From Thermoleophilia bacterium (GTDB lineage: Bacteria; Actinomycetota; Thermoleophilia; Miltoncostaeales; Miltoncostaeaceae), in the NCBI GenBank assembly GCA_017882545.1, contig JADGPG010000075.1, forward strand, positions 1 through 64,000: a stretch of DNA of 64,000 nt. Reading direction: 5' to 3'. Shown here piece after piece: positions 25,618 through 34,001 of this stretch. How positions within the stretch are numbered: position 1 is the stretch's first letter; each line of letters starts with the position of its first letter. The translations under genes and the position numbers were made by a program. Below the pieces are notes generated by a model that saw only the letters and a list, made by a program, of their open reading frames with translations, was not told the DNA's origin and made no database searches.

Positions 25618-26937
25618 ATGCCCGACCTGCTGATGCCGAAGTTGAGCGACACGATGGAGGAAGGGACCGTCCTCAAGTGGCTCGTGCCGGACGGCAGTGT
25701 GGTCACGCGCGGACAAGCCATCGTCGAGATCGAGACCGACAAGGCCGACATGACAGTCGACGCGCCCGACGATGGGCCGCTGGCCATTCTCGCGCCGGAG
25801 GGTTCGGTGCATCCGGTCGGGGCGCCCATCGCCCGGATCGGCGGCGGGGCCCAGGCCGCGGCGCCCGCCATCCCGGAACCGGCCGCAGCGGCCGCCGATG
25901 ACCAGGTCACCACCAACATTCCGGTTGGTGACGACGGCACCTCGGACCAGATCGCCGCGCCCGTCGCACCGACAGCGGCGGGGTCCCCCGCGGCGGCGGG
26001 CACGCATCCGGACGGTTCACGCATCATTGCCTCGCCGCTGGCACGCCAGGTCGCGCGGGATGCCGGTATCGAGCTCGGCGACGTGCTTGGGACCGGCCCG
26101 GGGGGCCGCATCGTCCGCGCCGACGTGGACGCCGCGCTTGGCGATGATGCGCCTCTAGGGGCTCCGGCCGCAGCGGCTCCGCCGCCCGCGCCACCCCCGG
26201 TGACGGGGCCACCGCCCATCCCCACCCACGCCTCGTCCCCGGGTCCGGGATTCGGCCAACGGATCCCAGCGACCCGCCTGCAGCGGACCATTGCGCGCCG
26301 GATGAGGGAGTCGGTCGATGCGGCACCGCACTTCGCACTTCAGCGGGACATCGACGCATCGGAGCTCATCGCCGTCCGGCGCCAACTCGCGACGGCGCGC
26401 CCCGACCTCCCGACGCCGACGGTGACCGACCTGATCGTTCGCGCGCTGGCGCTTGCCGCGGCCGAGCGGCCGGACGCGCTCGCCCGCTGGGACGACGACG
26501 CGTTCGTGATTCCCGATGGTGTCCACATCGGTCTGGCGGTCGCCGTCGACCGCGGGCTCTTGGTGCCCGTCATCCGCGATGCGCAGGACAAGTCGGTGGC
26601 CGCCATCGCCGCCGAGGCGCGCGACCTGGTCGCGCGCTGTCGCGACGGCAGCATCACGGCGGCGGAGCTCGAGGGCAGCACGATCACCATCAGCAACCTC
26701 GGCATGTTCGGGATCGACCGCTTCACGGCGGTGATCAACCCGCCCGAAGCCGCGATCTTGGCGGTGGGCGCCGCACGCCCGCAGCCGGTGGTGCGCGACG
26801 GGCAGGTCGTGATCCGCGACATGGTCACCTTTACGCTGTCGGTTGACCACCGCAGCCTGTACGGCGCAGACGCTGCGACCTTTCTCGGACGGGTCGCCCA
26901 GCTGGTCGAGATGCCGTACAGCCTGATCGCCGCGTGA
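25618..26937 (+). CDS. pdhC: Dihydrolipoamide acyltransferase (E2) of the 2-oxo acid dehydrogenase complex
   Basis: 439 residues: one lipoyl domain (1-76; Lys42 in ETDKADM is the lipoylation site), an Ala/Pro linker, a peripheral-subunit-binding domain (about 133-174, IIASPLARQVARDAG...GPGGRIVRADV), a second linker and the catalytic domain (about 220-439). The active-site motif reads DHRSLYGAD (410-418): His411 is present, but the position usually occupied by Asp in HxxxDG is Tyr415. An Asp follows three residues later. Other core features such as TISNLGMFGIDRFTAVINPPEAAILAVG are intact, so the protein is probably functional. Confidence 0.92.
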   Translation: MPDLLMPKLSDTMEEGTVLKWLVPDGSVVTRGQAIVEIETDKADMTVDAPDDGPLAILAPEGSVHPVGAPIARIGGGAQAAAPAIPEPAAAAADDQVTTNIPVGDDGTSDQIAAPVAPTAAGSPAAAGTHPDGSRIIASPLARQVARDAGIELGDVLGTGPGGRIVRADVDAALGDDAPLGAPAAAAPPPAPPPVTGPPPIPTHASSPGPGFGQRIPATRLQRTIARRMRESVDAAPHFALQRDIDASELIAVRRQLATARPDLPTPTVTDLIVRALALAAAERPDALARWDDDAFVIPDGVHIGLAVAVDRGLLVPVIRDAQDKSVAAIAAEARDLVARCRDGSITAAELEGSTITISNLGMFGIDRFTAVINPPEAAILAVGAARPQPVVRDGQVVIRDMVTFTLSVDHRSLYGADAATFLGRVAQLVEMPYSLIAA

Positions 26938-27656
26938 TGCCGCCGCTCGCCCCAGGCCTCGTGGTGCGGACCGGACGGATCGACTACGCCGACGCCTGGC
27001 GCGTCCAGCGCGACCTCGCGATCGCCCGCGCCGACGAGCGCATCCCGGACGTGGTCTGGCTGCTGGAGCACCCGCCCGTGTACACGGTGGGCCGCCACGG
27101 CACGCGCGCCGACCTGTTCCTGTCTGACGAGCAGCTCGCGATCATGGGAGCGAGCGTTCACAGCGTCGACCGGGGCGGTCAGATGACCTGGCACGGACCC
27201 GGCCAGTTGACCGTCTACACGATCCTCAACCTGCGCCCCCATCGGCGGATCCGCATGGTGGTCGGGCACCTTGTCGGAAGCATGGCCGACGTCTGCAGGG
27301 CGATGGGCGTCGACCGCGTTACCGCGGACAACGACACGATCGGCGTCTATCGCGGAGGCCGAAAGCTCGGCAGCGTCGGCATTCGGGTGCGGCAGGGCAT
27401 CACCACGCACGGCATCGGGCTCAACCGCGACCCGGATCTCGAGTGGTTCACCCTCATGACCGCCTGCGGGGCACCCGGGGTCCCGGCGACATCCATCCTT
27501 GCCGAGGGTGGTGACCCCGATCGCGATCGCGTCGAAGACGCTGTGGTCGCATCCCTGTCCGAGCGGTTCGCCATCGCACTGGAGCCGTGCACCCTCGCCG
27601 AGCTGTGTGCGCGATCGGGTGTGGCGGTTCCGCCGACGCCCGCCCCGATCTCCTAA
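26937..27656 (+). CDS. lipB: Octanoyl-[acyl-carrier-protein]:protein octanoyltransferase
   Basis: 239 residues from ATG 26937, whose A is the last base of the E2 stop (TGATG); a GTG one codon earlier is possible. Transfers octanoate from ACP to apo-lipoyl domains such as the E2 just upstream. Motifs: LLEHPPVYTVGRH, DRGGQMTWHGPGQLTVY, KLGSVGIRV with the catalytic Lys, THGIGLN and the catalytic Cys in MTACGAPG. lipA, which inserts sulfur, is not in the window. Stop codons overlap those of the small convergent gene. Confidence 0.93.
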   Translation: MPPLAPGLVVRTGRIDYADAWRVQRDLAIARADERIPDVVWLLEHPPVYTVGRHGTRADLFLSDEQLAIMGASVHSVDRGGQMTWHGPGQLTVYTILNLRPHRRIRMVVGHLVGSMADVCRAMGVDRVTADNDTIGVYRGGRKLGSVGIRVRQGITTHGIGLNRDPDLEWFTLMTACGAPGVPATSILAEGGDPDRDRVEDAVVASLSERFAIALEPCTLAELCARSGVAVPPTPAPIS

Positions 27657-27832
27657 CGGCGCCGCACTTCCCACGCCGCCAGCGTGGCGGCCATGAGATC
27701 CGCGTCGTCGATCGGCGCTCCGACGCCCCGCAGCCAGTTCTCGAGCTCGCCCCCGGGAACCTCGAAGGGCTCAGCATCCGGGTGCGCGGAGAGCAGCGCA
27801 TCGGCAATCAGCTCTGGGTCCGGTGGCAACAC
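27653..27832 (-). CDS. Very small acidic protein, IscX-like
   Basis: 59 residues from GTG 27832, two bases after the stop of the upstream membrane-protein gene. The spacing pattern of E-L-I-A-x-A-L...AHPDAEP...V...EL-x-x-W...L-x-A-x-L-x-A-W matches IscX, a 66-residue acidic frataxin-like modulator of iron-sulfur assembly. Key positions (HPD, the conserved Trp, the C-terminal A-x-L-x-x-W) align by eye; an acidic DDD run is shortened to DDAD. It lies between lipB and rlmN, both linked to iron-sulfur-dependent modification, which is suggestive only. Any in-frame start further upstream would overlap the neighbour. Confidence 0.5.
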   Translation of the reverse strand: MLPPDPELIADALLSAHPDAEPFEVPGGELENWLRGVGAPIDDADLMAATLAAWEVRRR

Positions 27833-27834
27833 CC

Positions 27835-28035
27835 TCAGAACAGATTGACCGCGGCGGCCAGCCCGACGATGACGATCAGCACCCCGTAGCCGATGTACCC
27901 GATGCCGAGCAGCGCCAGACCCAACACGATCGCGATCACCGACACCACGAGCCACGCGGACTTCGGGAGTCCCCCCGCGCCGAGCGTCCAGCCCGAAGCG
28001 GGATCCTGACGTGGGTCGTGCGACGGCTCGTCCAT
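27835..28035 (-). CDS. Small membrane protein with two membrane segments
   Basis: 66 residues from ATG 28035. A polar Asp/Pro-rich N-terminus is followed by two hydrophobic segments (about 27-45 and 47-64) that nearly fill the rest. No family recognised. It is tightly spaced with the IscX-like gene downstream and begins 56 bases after rlmN. Confidence 0.6.
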   Translation of the reverse strand: MDEPSHDPRQDPASGWTLGAGGLPKSAWLVVSVIAIVLGLALLGIGYIGYGVLIVIVGLAAAVNLF

Positions 28036-28091
28036 GGTCCTAACCTATCCGACCCCGGCTGGCGGAGTCCTCCGCCGGGCCCGAGCCGCCG

Positions 28092-29114
28092 TCAGGCCGG
28101 CTGCGCCGCGGCCTGGGTGACCAGCTGGCCACATGCCGCAGCCACGTCGGCGCCGCGGGAGCGCCGCACCGAGGCCTCGAGCCCCGCCCGCTCGAGCGCC
28201 AGCAGGAACCGCTCGCGCCGGTCGGGCCGCGAGGCGGCATACTCCCCGCCGGTCGCGTTGTACTCGATGAGGTTCACGTGAAAGCGCCCGTCGCGGAGAA
28301 TGCGGGCCAGGCGCCGCGCGTCCTCGAGGCTGTCGTTGACACCATCCAACAGCACGTACTCGATGAACACCCGCCGGCCGGTGGTGTCGCAATACCGCCG
28401 GCACGCGGCCAGCAGACTCGCAATCGGGTAACGCTGGTTGATCGGCATCAGACGCGTACGCGTCTCGTCGTCGGCGGCGTGCAACGAGACCGCAAGCCGG
28501 ACCGGCAGCGGGTACTCCTGCAGCTCCGCGATGCCGGGTACCCAGCCCACGGTCGAGATGGCAATCTGGCGGGCCGAGATCCCGAGGCCGGGAGCCGGCC
28601 CGTGCAGCTCATCGACCGCGGCGAGCACCGCGGGAAGATTCTGCATCGGCTCGCCCATCCCCATGAACACGACGTTGGACAGTCGGGCCCGTTGGGCATC
28701 GGCCTCCTGGGCGGCGATGAGGGCCTGTTCGACGATCTCCCAGGCGGTCAGATCCCGGCCGAAGCCCATCGTGCCGGTGGAACAAAACGTGCATCCGAGC
28801 GCGCATCCCACCTGGCTCGAGACGCACAGCGTTCGGCGGCCGCGGGCATGGGAGATCAGCACCGATTCGATCTCGCGTCCATCGGCGAGCCCCAGACGCC
28901 ACTTGACGGTCCCGTCGGTCGACACCAGGCGCTCCCGCGGCTCGACGGACCACAGCGGGCCGCGGTCGGCAAGGTCCGCACGCAGCCCCTTGCCCAGCGT
29001 GGTGACCTCATCCCACGACGATGCGCCCGCCCGCTGGGCGCGTACGATCTGGTCCATCCGGTAGGCGGGCTGACCGAATTCCTGTAGCTGAGCGGCGACG
29101 GCCTCACGATCCAT
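28092..29114 (-). CDS. rlmN: Dual-specificity 23S rRNA/tRNA C2-adenosine methyltransferase
   Basis: 340 residues. Radical-SAM methyltransferase of A2503 in 23S rRNA and A37 in some tRNAs. Radical SAM motif CALGCTFC (CxxxCxxC), followed by STGTMGF; SNVVFMGMGEPMQN; SLHAADDETR; and a C-terminal region with the methyl-carrying cysteine near AACGQLV. ATG 29114 overlaps the end of the LLM oxidoreductase gene by 11 bases. Length is usual (about 350-380). Confidence 0.93.
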   Translation of the reverse strand: MDREAVAAQLQEFGQPAYRMDQIVRAQRAGASSWDEVTTLGKGLRADLADRGPLWSVEPRERLVSTDGTVKWRLGLADGREIESVLISHARGRRTLCVSSQVGCALGCTFCSTGTMGFGRDLTAWEIVEQALIAAQEADAQRARLSNVVFMGMGEPMQNLPAVLAAVDELHGPAPGLGISARQIAISTVGWVPGIAELQEYPLPVRLAVSLHAADDETRTRLMPINQRYPIASLLAACRRYCDTTGRRVFIEYVLLDGVNDSLEDARRLARILRDGRFHVNLIEYNATGGEYAASRPDRRERFLLALERAGLEASVRRSRGADVAAACGQLVTQAAAQPA

Positions 29115-30156
29115 CGGGCGACCGTAGCAGCCCGGCGGGGCGCAGCGCCGATGCGAAGCGCAGCAGTTCGTCGACGACGTCGCCGCCGGGCTGCACCGCC
29201 AACTCGGTCACGCCGTCGGCCGCCAGGCCGTGGATGCGCTCGACCACCTCGTCCGCGGTCCCGGACATCGAGAATCGGCGGATGTGCTCGGGCGTCACCA
29301 GCTCGCGATCGGCCTCCAGCTCGAGCTCGATCAGATGGCCACGATGCAGGTCCTGATGGCGACGTGCGGGATCGAGATCGCGATCAATCCGCTCCAGGTA
29401 GGCCTCGGCGCGCGCGCGCAGCCCGGGTTCCAGTCCCTCCAGACGCCACGGCTGCTCGGCGAATTGGTGGAATGCAACCGCGACCACCGGCCCGACCGCC
29501 GCACGCAGACGCGGTGAATCCCACGCTTCGTCCGGGTCGCGGACGGCGCCGACGGCATGCACGACGAGCGGAATCTGCGGGCCGATTCCCTCGCGAACGA
29601 GCCCGACGCCGCCCGGGTAGAAGATTCCCGTCATGGCACCGTCGCCGGCGGTGCGCGCAAGCTCCTGGGCACGCAGTCCACGGCACGAGACGTACACGGG
29701 GATCGACCACGGGCCATCGGCACCCGGTACGCGGATCAGGCGGACCGGGGCGCCACCTTCCGGGTGCGCCACCTCACCCCCTGCGAACAGCGTCCGCAGG
29801 TCGGCGACTTCCGCCGCCAGGCGCGCCATCCGCACCGGCGGCAGGGCCAGGGTGAACCGCCCGGTGAAGCCCGCGCCGACGGCGACCGCGACCCGCCCGG
29901 GGGCCAGCGACGCGACGCTGGTCACGGCATTCGCCGTAACGGCCGGGGTTCGCAGCCCCGGCACGAGCACGCCGACCCCGAGCCCGATGCGCGAGGTCCG
30001 CTCGGCGGCGCGGGCGAGCGTCACGAAGACGTCGTCGTACAACAGCGGGGAGTCGTAGCACCACGCCCGCGCGAACCCGAGCTCTTCGGCCAGGCGGATA
30101 TGATCTGGGGTGTCGCGGGTCGGCGCGAAGAACGCGGAGATGGCGATGTCGGTCAT
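29104..30156 (-). CDS. Luciferase-like (LLM) F420/flavin-dependent oxidoreductase
   Basis: 350 residues from ATG 30156 (ATGA overlap with the MFS gene). TIM-barrel LLM fold: the N-terminal ISAFFAPTRDTPDHIRLAEELGFARAW leads to LARAAERTSRIGLGVGV, the LAPGRVAVAVGAGF stretch and a C-terminal SMSGTADEVVERIHGL segment that caps the cofactor site. Most actinobacterial relatives use F420 (as in F420-dependent dehydrogenases and reductases). Substrate unknown; coupling to an exporter-like MFS protein upstream is the only hint. Confidence 0.83.
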   Translation of the reverse strand: MTDIAISAFFAPTRDTPDHIRLAEELGFARAWCYDSPLLYDDVFVTLARAAERTSRIGLGVGVLVPGLRTPAVTANAVTSVASLAPGRVAVAVGAGFTGRFTLALPPVRMARLAAEVADLRTLFAGGEVAHPEGGAPVRLIRVPGADGPWSIPVYVSCRGLRAQELARTAGDGAMTGIFYPGGVGLVREGIGPQIPLVVHAVGAVRDPDEAWDSPRLRAAVGPVVAVAFHQFAEQPWRLEGLEPGLRARAEAYLERIDRDLDPARRHQDLHRGHLIELELEADRELVTPEHIRRFSMSGTADEVVERIHGLAADGVTELAVQPGGDVVDELLRFASALRPAGLLRSPDGS

Positions 30157-31391
30157 GCGTCGGTTCCTGCCGGTGTGATGTGGACGGGGTGAATCTCCTC
30201 GAGCTCCTGGTACGGGACCACCTCGCGGAACACCCGGCCGCCGACCAGGATGACGAACGCCGCGAGCACGATCGCCCCGACCGAGAACAGCGCAACCGCC
30301 TTGGTGATCCCAATGTCCTGCGCCAGGTAGCCCAAGCCGATCGTCGGAATCGTCCCGGCATATGCGCACATGTACAGCGCGGACAGCAGCTTGCCGCGTT
30401 CCCGGATCGGCACGGACGTGCCGCAGATGGACGTTGCGCCCTGCAGGGTCAAGCCGTTGAGCAGTCCGATGATCGCCGCAGCCGCCAGGACGAGCCCCAC
30501 CGAGCTGACCGTCGAGGCCGACACCACCAGCAGGGACGCCAGGGCCCCGCCGCCGGTCCCCCACATCACCGCCCGGCGCGGTGGAACGTTGCGCGCGAAC
30601 AGCGGGGTCACACCGCCCAGACCGAGCTCGAGAAATCCGACCAGCCCGATGAGTGCGAGATTGTGGACACCGAGCGTCGTCGCCATATACAGCGGCACGA
30701 CCGACAGGAGGGTCGCGTCGAGGAAGCCGAGCGTGAATGCCGCGGGAGCGAGGAAGGTCGCGAACCCCGCCATCTGCCCCTCCGGCACCCCGACTTGGAT
30801 CTTCAGGCCGCGTACCGCGTCGCGGTCACGCGGCAGGCGACGAATCGTCTCGGGCGTCACGGCGAACGCGATGACGGCGAACACCATGAGGACCACGTGA
30901 ACCTCGAAGGGCCGGCGAATCGGCTCGCTCGAATACTGGGCGATCACACCGGCCATTCCCGGACCAAGGCCGAAGCCCAGCCGGAACGCCAGACCCGCCA
31001 CGACCGCCGCCCATGCTTTCTGCCCCATCTTGGCGTGGTCGACGATAAAGGCGGTACCGACCCCGAGAAAGCTCCCGATCGCGAGACCCTGCAGGATCCG
31101 GCCCGCGAACAGCATCTCCACGTTCGTGGCGAACGCCATCACCAACGACGCCGTCGTGATGCAGAGCATGGCCGGGAACATGACCCTGCGGCGCCCGATG
31201 CGGTCGGACACCCCGCCCATGATCAGCATCGTCGGCACGACCGTGAGCGTGTACGCCGCGAACAGCAGGGTCACCTGGCCGTCGGTCAGGTGGAAATCCT
31301 GCTGGTACAGCGGGAACAGCGGGGTGACGATGCTCGTGCCCATCGTGAAGATGAGCAGTGCGATGGTCGCGGTCCATGCCGCGCGCGTCAT
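30153..31391 (-). CDS. Major facilitator superfamily transporter
   Basis: 412 residues from ATG 31391, with AAGGGGA about five bases upstream. About 12 hydrophobic segments are visible. The family motif A lies between the second and third (GGVSDRIGRRRVM), and GRILQGLAIGSFLGVGTAFIVD marks segments 4-5 in the style of 12-helix sugar or drug transporters. The amphipathic central loop lies near residues 185-210. The C-terminus is short and soluble. Substrate not predictable. Begins the leftward unit MFS-LLM-rlmN. Confidence 0.88.
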   Translation of the reverse strand: MTRAAWTATIALLIFTMGTSIVTPLFPLYQQDFHLTDGQVTLLFAAYTLTVVPTMLIMGGVSDRIGRRRVMFPAMLCITTASLVMAFATNVEMLFAGRILQGLAIGSFLGVGTAFIVDHAKMGQKAWAAVVAGLAFRLGFGLGPGMAGVIAQYSSEPIRRPFEVHVVLMVFAVIAFAVTPETIRRLPRDRDAVRGLKIQVGVPEGQMAGFATFLAPAAFTLGFLDATLLSVVPLYMATTLGVHNLALIGLVGFLELGLGGVTPLFARNVPPRRAVMWGTGGGALASLLVVSASTVSSVGLVLAAAAIIGLLNGLTLQGATSICGTSVPIRERGKLLSALYMCAYAGTIPTIGLGYLAQDIGITKAVALFSVGAIVLAAFVILVGGRVFREVVPYQELEEIHPVHITPAGTDA

Positions 31392-31480
31392 TGCTTCCCC
31401 TTGCTCGAGAGCCACGTCCGGACCATGGATCAAACCACGCGCGCGGATCCGGCGCGGCGGCGGCGCTCCGCGCCACGCGC

Positions 31481-31486
31481 TAGCCT
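31481..31486 (+). promoter_or_regulatory. -10-like hexamer TAGCCT, predicted leaderless promoter
   Basis: TAGCCT ends eight bases before the GTG at 31495, with no Shine-Dalgarno sequence between. Confidence 0.4.
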
Positions 31487-31494
31487 CGGCCACC

Positions 31495-32070
31495 GTGGAC
31501 AACGAAAAGCTTTGGCGGTACGCGCGCCTGTCACGGATCTGGGCCCGGACGCTGGTGGTGGTCGGGGTGTTGGTGTTCGCCGTCGGCCTGTCGCTGCAGG
31601 TCGGCCGCAGCGCCGCGTCGACGTGGAGCGGCGTCGCCACGGCCTTCGCCAGCCTGATCGTCAGCGTGCCGGTCTTCTTCTTCCTGCTTCGCGGGTGGAT
31701 GGGCAACGGCGGACTGCCAAGCTCCCGCCTGGGCGACGCGTCGGCCGAACCGGCGAGTCCGCGCCGCCTGGAGGCCTCGACCCGCAACTGGCGCGCGTGG
31801 ACGCTGGGGCTTGGGTCGGCGCTGTTTGTTTCGAGCGTGCTGATTCTCGGATTCCTTGTCGGGACCCTCGGCGGTGGCGGAATCGCCGAGGGGGTCGTCG
31901 CAGGCGTGCTTGTGGCCTGGGGCGTCGTGACCGCCAATGATGTTCGACGGCTCGAACGCATCGAGATCGAGCAGTCCCGGACGTATTTCGCCGCCTGTAA
32001 GCGACCCGTGAGCGTCGGGTCCGTGCTGGTCTACCGGACGACGCCGTCCACACGCGGCTCGGGCGTCTGA
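31495..32070 (+). CDS. Uncharacterised membrane protein, four predicted membrane segments
   Basis: 191 residues from GTG 31495. Hydrophobic segments at about 19-37, 45-67, 105-128 and 131-149, with a soluble loop (about 70-100) and a basic C-terminal tail. No recognised domain. It stands alone between a divergent MFS gene and the trxB operon, 88 bases before trxB. The start is chosen because the -10-like hexamer lies eight bases upstream and the in-frame region before it is antisense to the MFS gene. Confidence 0.62.
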   Translation: MDNEKLWRYARLSRIWARTLVVVGVLVFAVGLSLQVGRSAASTWSGVATAFASLIVSVPVFFFLLRGWMGNGGLPSSRLGDASAEPASPRRLEASTRNWRAWTLGLGSALFVSSVLILGFLVGTLGGGGIAEGVVAGVLVAWGVVTANDVRRLERIEIEQSRTYFAACKRPVSVGSVLVYRTTPSTRGSGV

Positions 32071-32111
32071 GCAACGGGCGAGGTGTCGCGGTCGCTCGGT
32101 CCGGCACCTGC

Positions 32112-32132
32112 TAACATACCCCCCCAGGGTAT
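32112..32132 (+). promoter_or_regulatory. trxB promoter with CsoR-type operator
   Basis: TAACAT (32112-32117) looks like a -10 element. Overlapping it is ATACCC-CCCCA-GGGTAT (32116-32132), a six-base inverted repeat with C- and G-tracts. CsoR-family repressors bind operators of this TACCC...GGGTA form. A CsoR-family gene is the fourth gene downstream, so autoregulation of the whole operon is likely. Confidence 0.65.
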
Positions 32133-32158
32133 TTATCGACTCGCGTCATGGGGGCACG

Positions 32159-33109
32159 GTGGCCGAAGTACACAACGTCATCATCGTCGGAGGCGGGCCT
32201 GCGGGCCTCACCGCCGCGATCTACGCGGCGCGCGCCAACTTGGCGCCCGTCGTCGTCGAGGGCTATGCGGCAGGTGGTCAGCTGATGATCACCGCCGATG
32301 TCGAGAACTACCCGGGCTTCCCCGACGGCGTCCAGGGCCCGGAGCTCATGCAGATGTTCCGCGGCCAGGCGGAGCGGTTCGGCGCCAAGATCATCACGTC
32401 GGACGTAAACCGGGTCGACCTTTCCAGCCGCCCCTTCGGCGTATGGACCGACCTCGGGGAGCTGCGTGCGCACGCGATCATCATCTCGACCGGGGCGTCG
32501 GCACGCTGGCTTGGTCTCGACAGCGAGACCCGACTGCGCGGCTTCGGCGTCAGCGCATGCGCAACCTGCGACGGGTTCTTCTTCCGCGACCGTGAGGTTG
32601 TGGTGGTTGGCGGCGGCGACACCGCGATGGAGGAGGCGCTGTTCCTGGCGCGCATCGCGTCAAAGGTCACGGTCGTGCATCGTCGCGACGAGTTCCGCGC
32701 CTCCCGCATCATGGCCGAGCGCGTGATCAACCATCCGAACATCGCCGTCCGCTGGAACGCCGAGGTCGCGGGCATCGTCGGGGACGGGGTCACCGAGGGC
32801 ATCGAGCTGCGCGACACGGTGACCGGCGCACTCGACACGATCCCCACCGCAGCGGTCTTCGTTGCGATCGGGCACGTGCCCAACACCAACTTGTTGACGG
32901 GACAGATCGACCTCGATCCATCCGGATATGTCATCACCGACGGGACACGGACCAACGTCGAGGGCGTGTTCGCCTGCGGCGACGTCCAGGACAGCGTCTA
33001 CCGACAGGCGGTCACCGCCGCCGGCAGCGGGTGCATGGCCGCCATCGACGCGGAGCGGTGGCTCGACGCCACCCTCCACCACGCGGCTGCAGCCGAGCAG
33101 CACGTCTAA
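32159..33109 (+). CDS. trxB: Thioredoxin reductase
   Basis: 316 residues from GTG 32159. FAD- and NADPH-dependent reductase of thioredoxin. FAD motif [12 protein letters not shown] (11-22), redox pair Cys134-Cys137 in [15 protein letters not shown]-binding [14 protein letters not shown] followed by [10 protein letters not shown] (Arg pair for NADP), and the C-terminal GVFACGDV. Complete and of normal length. First gene of trxB-trxA-fmdB-csoR-like, under the operator at 32116-32132; trxA follows after 35 bases. Confidence 0.95.
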   Translation: MAEVHNVIIVGGGPAGLTAAIYAARANLAPVVVEGYAAGGQLMITADVENYPGFPDGVQGPELMQMFRGQAERFGAKIITSDVNRVDLSSRPFGVWTDLGELRAHAIIISTGASARWLGLDSETRLRGFGVSACATCDGFFFRDREVVVVGGGDTAMEEALFLARIASKVTVVHRRDEFRASRIMAERVINHPNIAVRWNAEVAGIVGDGVTEGIELRDTVTGALDTIPTAAVFVAIGHVPNTNLLTGQIDLDPSGYVITDGTRTNVEGVFACGDVQDSVYRQAVTAAGSGCMAAIDAERWLDATLHHAAAAEQHV

Positions 33110-33144
33110 CATCGCCGCCGTCGCAACGAAAGGACCAACCACAA

Positions 33145-33468
33145 ATGGCCGACTTGCTTGAGATCACGACCGACAACTTCCAGGCCCTGGTGCTCGAGAG
33201 CGAGCGTCCCGTCCTGATCGACTTCTGGGCCGAGTGGTGCGGTCCGTGCCGCATCATCGCCCCCGTCGTCGAGCAGATCGCCAGCGAGCGCGCCGACACG
33301 CTCGTCGTCGGCAAGCTCGACGTCGACAAGCATGGCCCGATTGCCGCGCGCTACGGCGTGCAGGGCATCCCGTTCCTCGGACTCTTCGAGCACGGCCAAC
33401 TGACCCGCCAGGCCGTCGGCGCGATGCCGAAGGCGCAGCTCGAAAAGCAGCTCGGCCTCGCCGGCTGA
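33145..33468 (+). CDS. trxA: Thioredoxin
   Basis: 107 residues from ATG 33145, with AAAGGA about 11 bases upstream. Active site WCGPC (Cys32, Cys35), N-terminal VLIDFWAEWCGPC strand, the buried Asp26, and the cis-Pro in GIPFLGLF, which usually reads IPTL in thioredoxins. A single-domain thioredoxin and the likely partner of the reductase before it. Confidence 0.95.
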   Translation: MADLLEITTDNFQALVLESERPVLIDFWAEWCGPCRIIAPVVEQIASERADTLVVGKLDVDKHGPIAARYGVQGIPFLGLFEHGQLTRQAVGAMPKAQLEKQLGLAG

Positions 33469-33486
33469 CATCGAAGGAGCAGCAGC

Positions 33487-33720
33487 ATGCCGACCTATGA
33501 CCTTGCGTGCGCGACCTGTGAGACGAACTTCGAGCGATACCGCCAGGGATTCCTGCGTGATGACGACCGGGTCTGCCCCGAGTGCGGGTCGCACGAGGTC
33601 ACCCAGCGGTTCACCGGCTTCGTGACCACCCGCCCCGCCCGGACCCCTGCGGCGACCACGGTGACCAGCTTCGGTGGCGGCGGATGCTGCGGCGGGTCGT
33701 GCGGATGCGGCGGTAACTGA
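33487..33720 (+). CDS. FmdB-family small zinc-ribbon protein with Cys-rich tail
   Basis: 77 residues, with AAGGAG upstream. N-terminal FmdB ribbon: MPTYDLAC-x-x-C (Cys8, Cys11) and CPEC (Cys30, Cys33), four ligands for one zinc. The tail is Thr/Ala-rich and ends in a Gly-Cys run with five cysteines (CCGGSCGC). This tail resembles small metal- or persulfide-binding motifs and suits a thiol-handling operon. Function of the family is poorly known. Confidence 0.85.
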   Translation: MPTYDLACATCETNFERYRQGFLRDDDRVCPECGSHEVTQRFTGFVTTRPARTPAATTVTSFGGGGCCGGSCGCGGN

Positions 33721-34001
33721 TGGCCACGACGCCCGCACCGTCGACGCGCGACCAGCTCCTGGTGCGCCTCCGCCGCGCCGAGGGGCAATTGCGCGGCGTG
33801 CAACGGATGCTTGACGAGGGCGCGGACTGCCGCGAGGTCCTGACGCAGCTGTCGGCCGTCAAGGCGGCCCTCGACCAGGTGGGCCTGCACCTCATCACCG
33901 ATCAGATGCGGGTCTGCGTCGCCGATGGCCAGGCGGACTGCGTGCAGCAGTTCGAGGACGCCGTCGCCACCTTCCTGCGCTTCGCCACGCTCGCCCGCTA
34001 G
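33720..34001 (+). CDS. CsoR/DUF156-family metal- or persulfide-sensing repressor
   Basis: 93 residues from ATG 33720 (TGATG overlap). All-helical CsoR fold: RLRRAEGQLRGVQRMLDEG leads to DCREVLTQLSAVKAAL and a long second helix. Copper-sensing CsoR uses Cys-His-Cys (positions 36, 61 and 65 in M. tuberculosis). The equivalents here are Cys37, Gln62 and Cys66. The copper-ligating His is thus missing while both thiols remain, as in persulfide sensors of the CstR type. Its own operon carries thioredoxin genes, so it more likely senses thiol or sulfur stress than copper. Stop shares CTAG with the convergent HAD gene. Confidence 0.83.
   Translation: MATTPAPSTRDQLLVRLRRAEGQLRGVQRMLDEGADCREVLTQLSAVKAALDQVGLHLITDQMRVCVADGQADCVQQFEDAVATFLRFATLAR

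Noticed and set aside
30180-31940. Long rightward open frame antisense to the MFS gene
   Set aside because: Low-complexity Arg/Gln/His composition, no domain, and the leftward strand encodes a clear 12-segment transporter.
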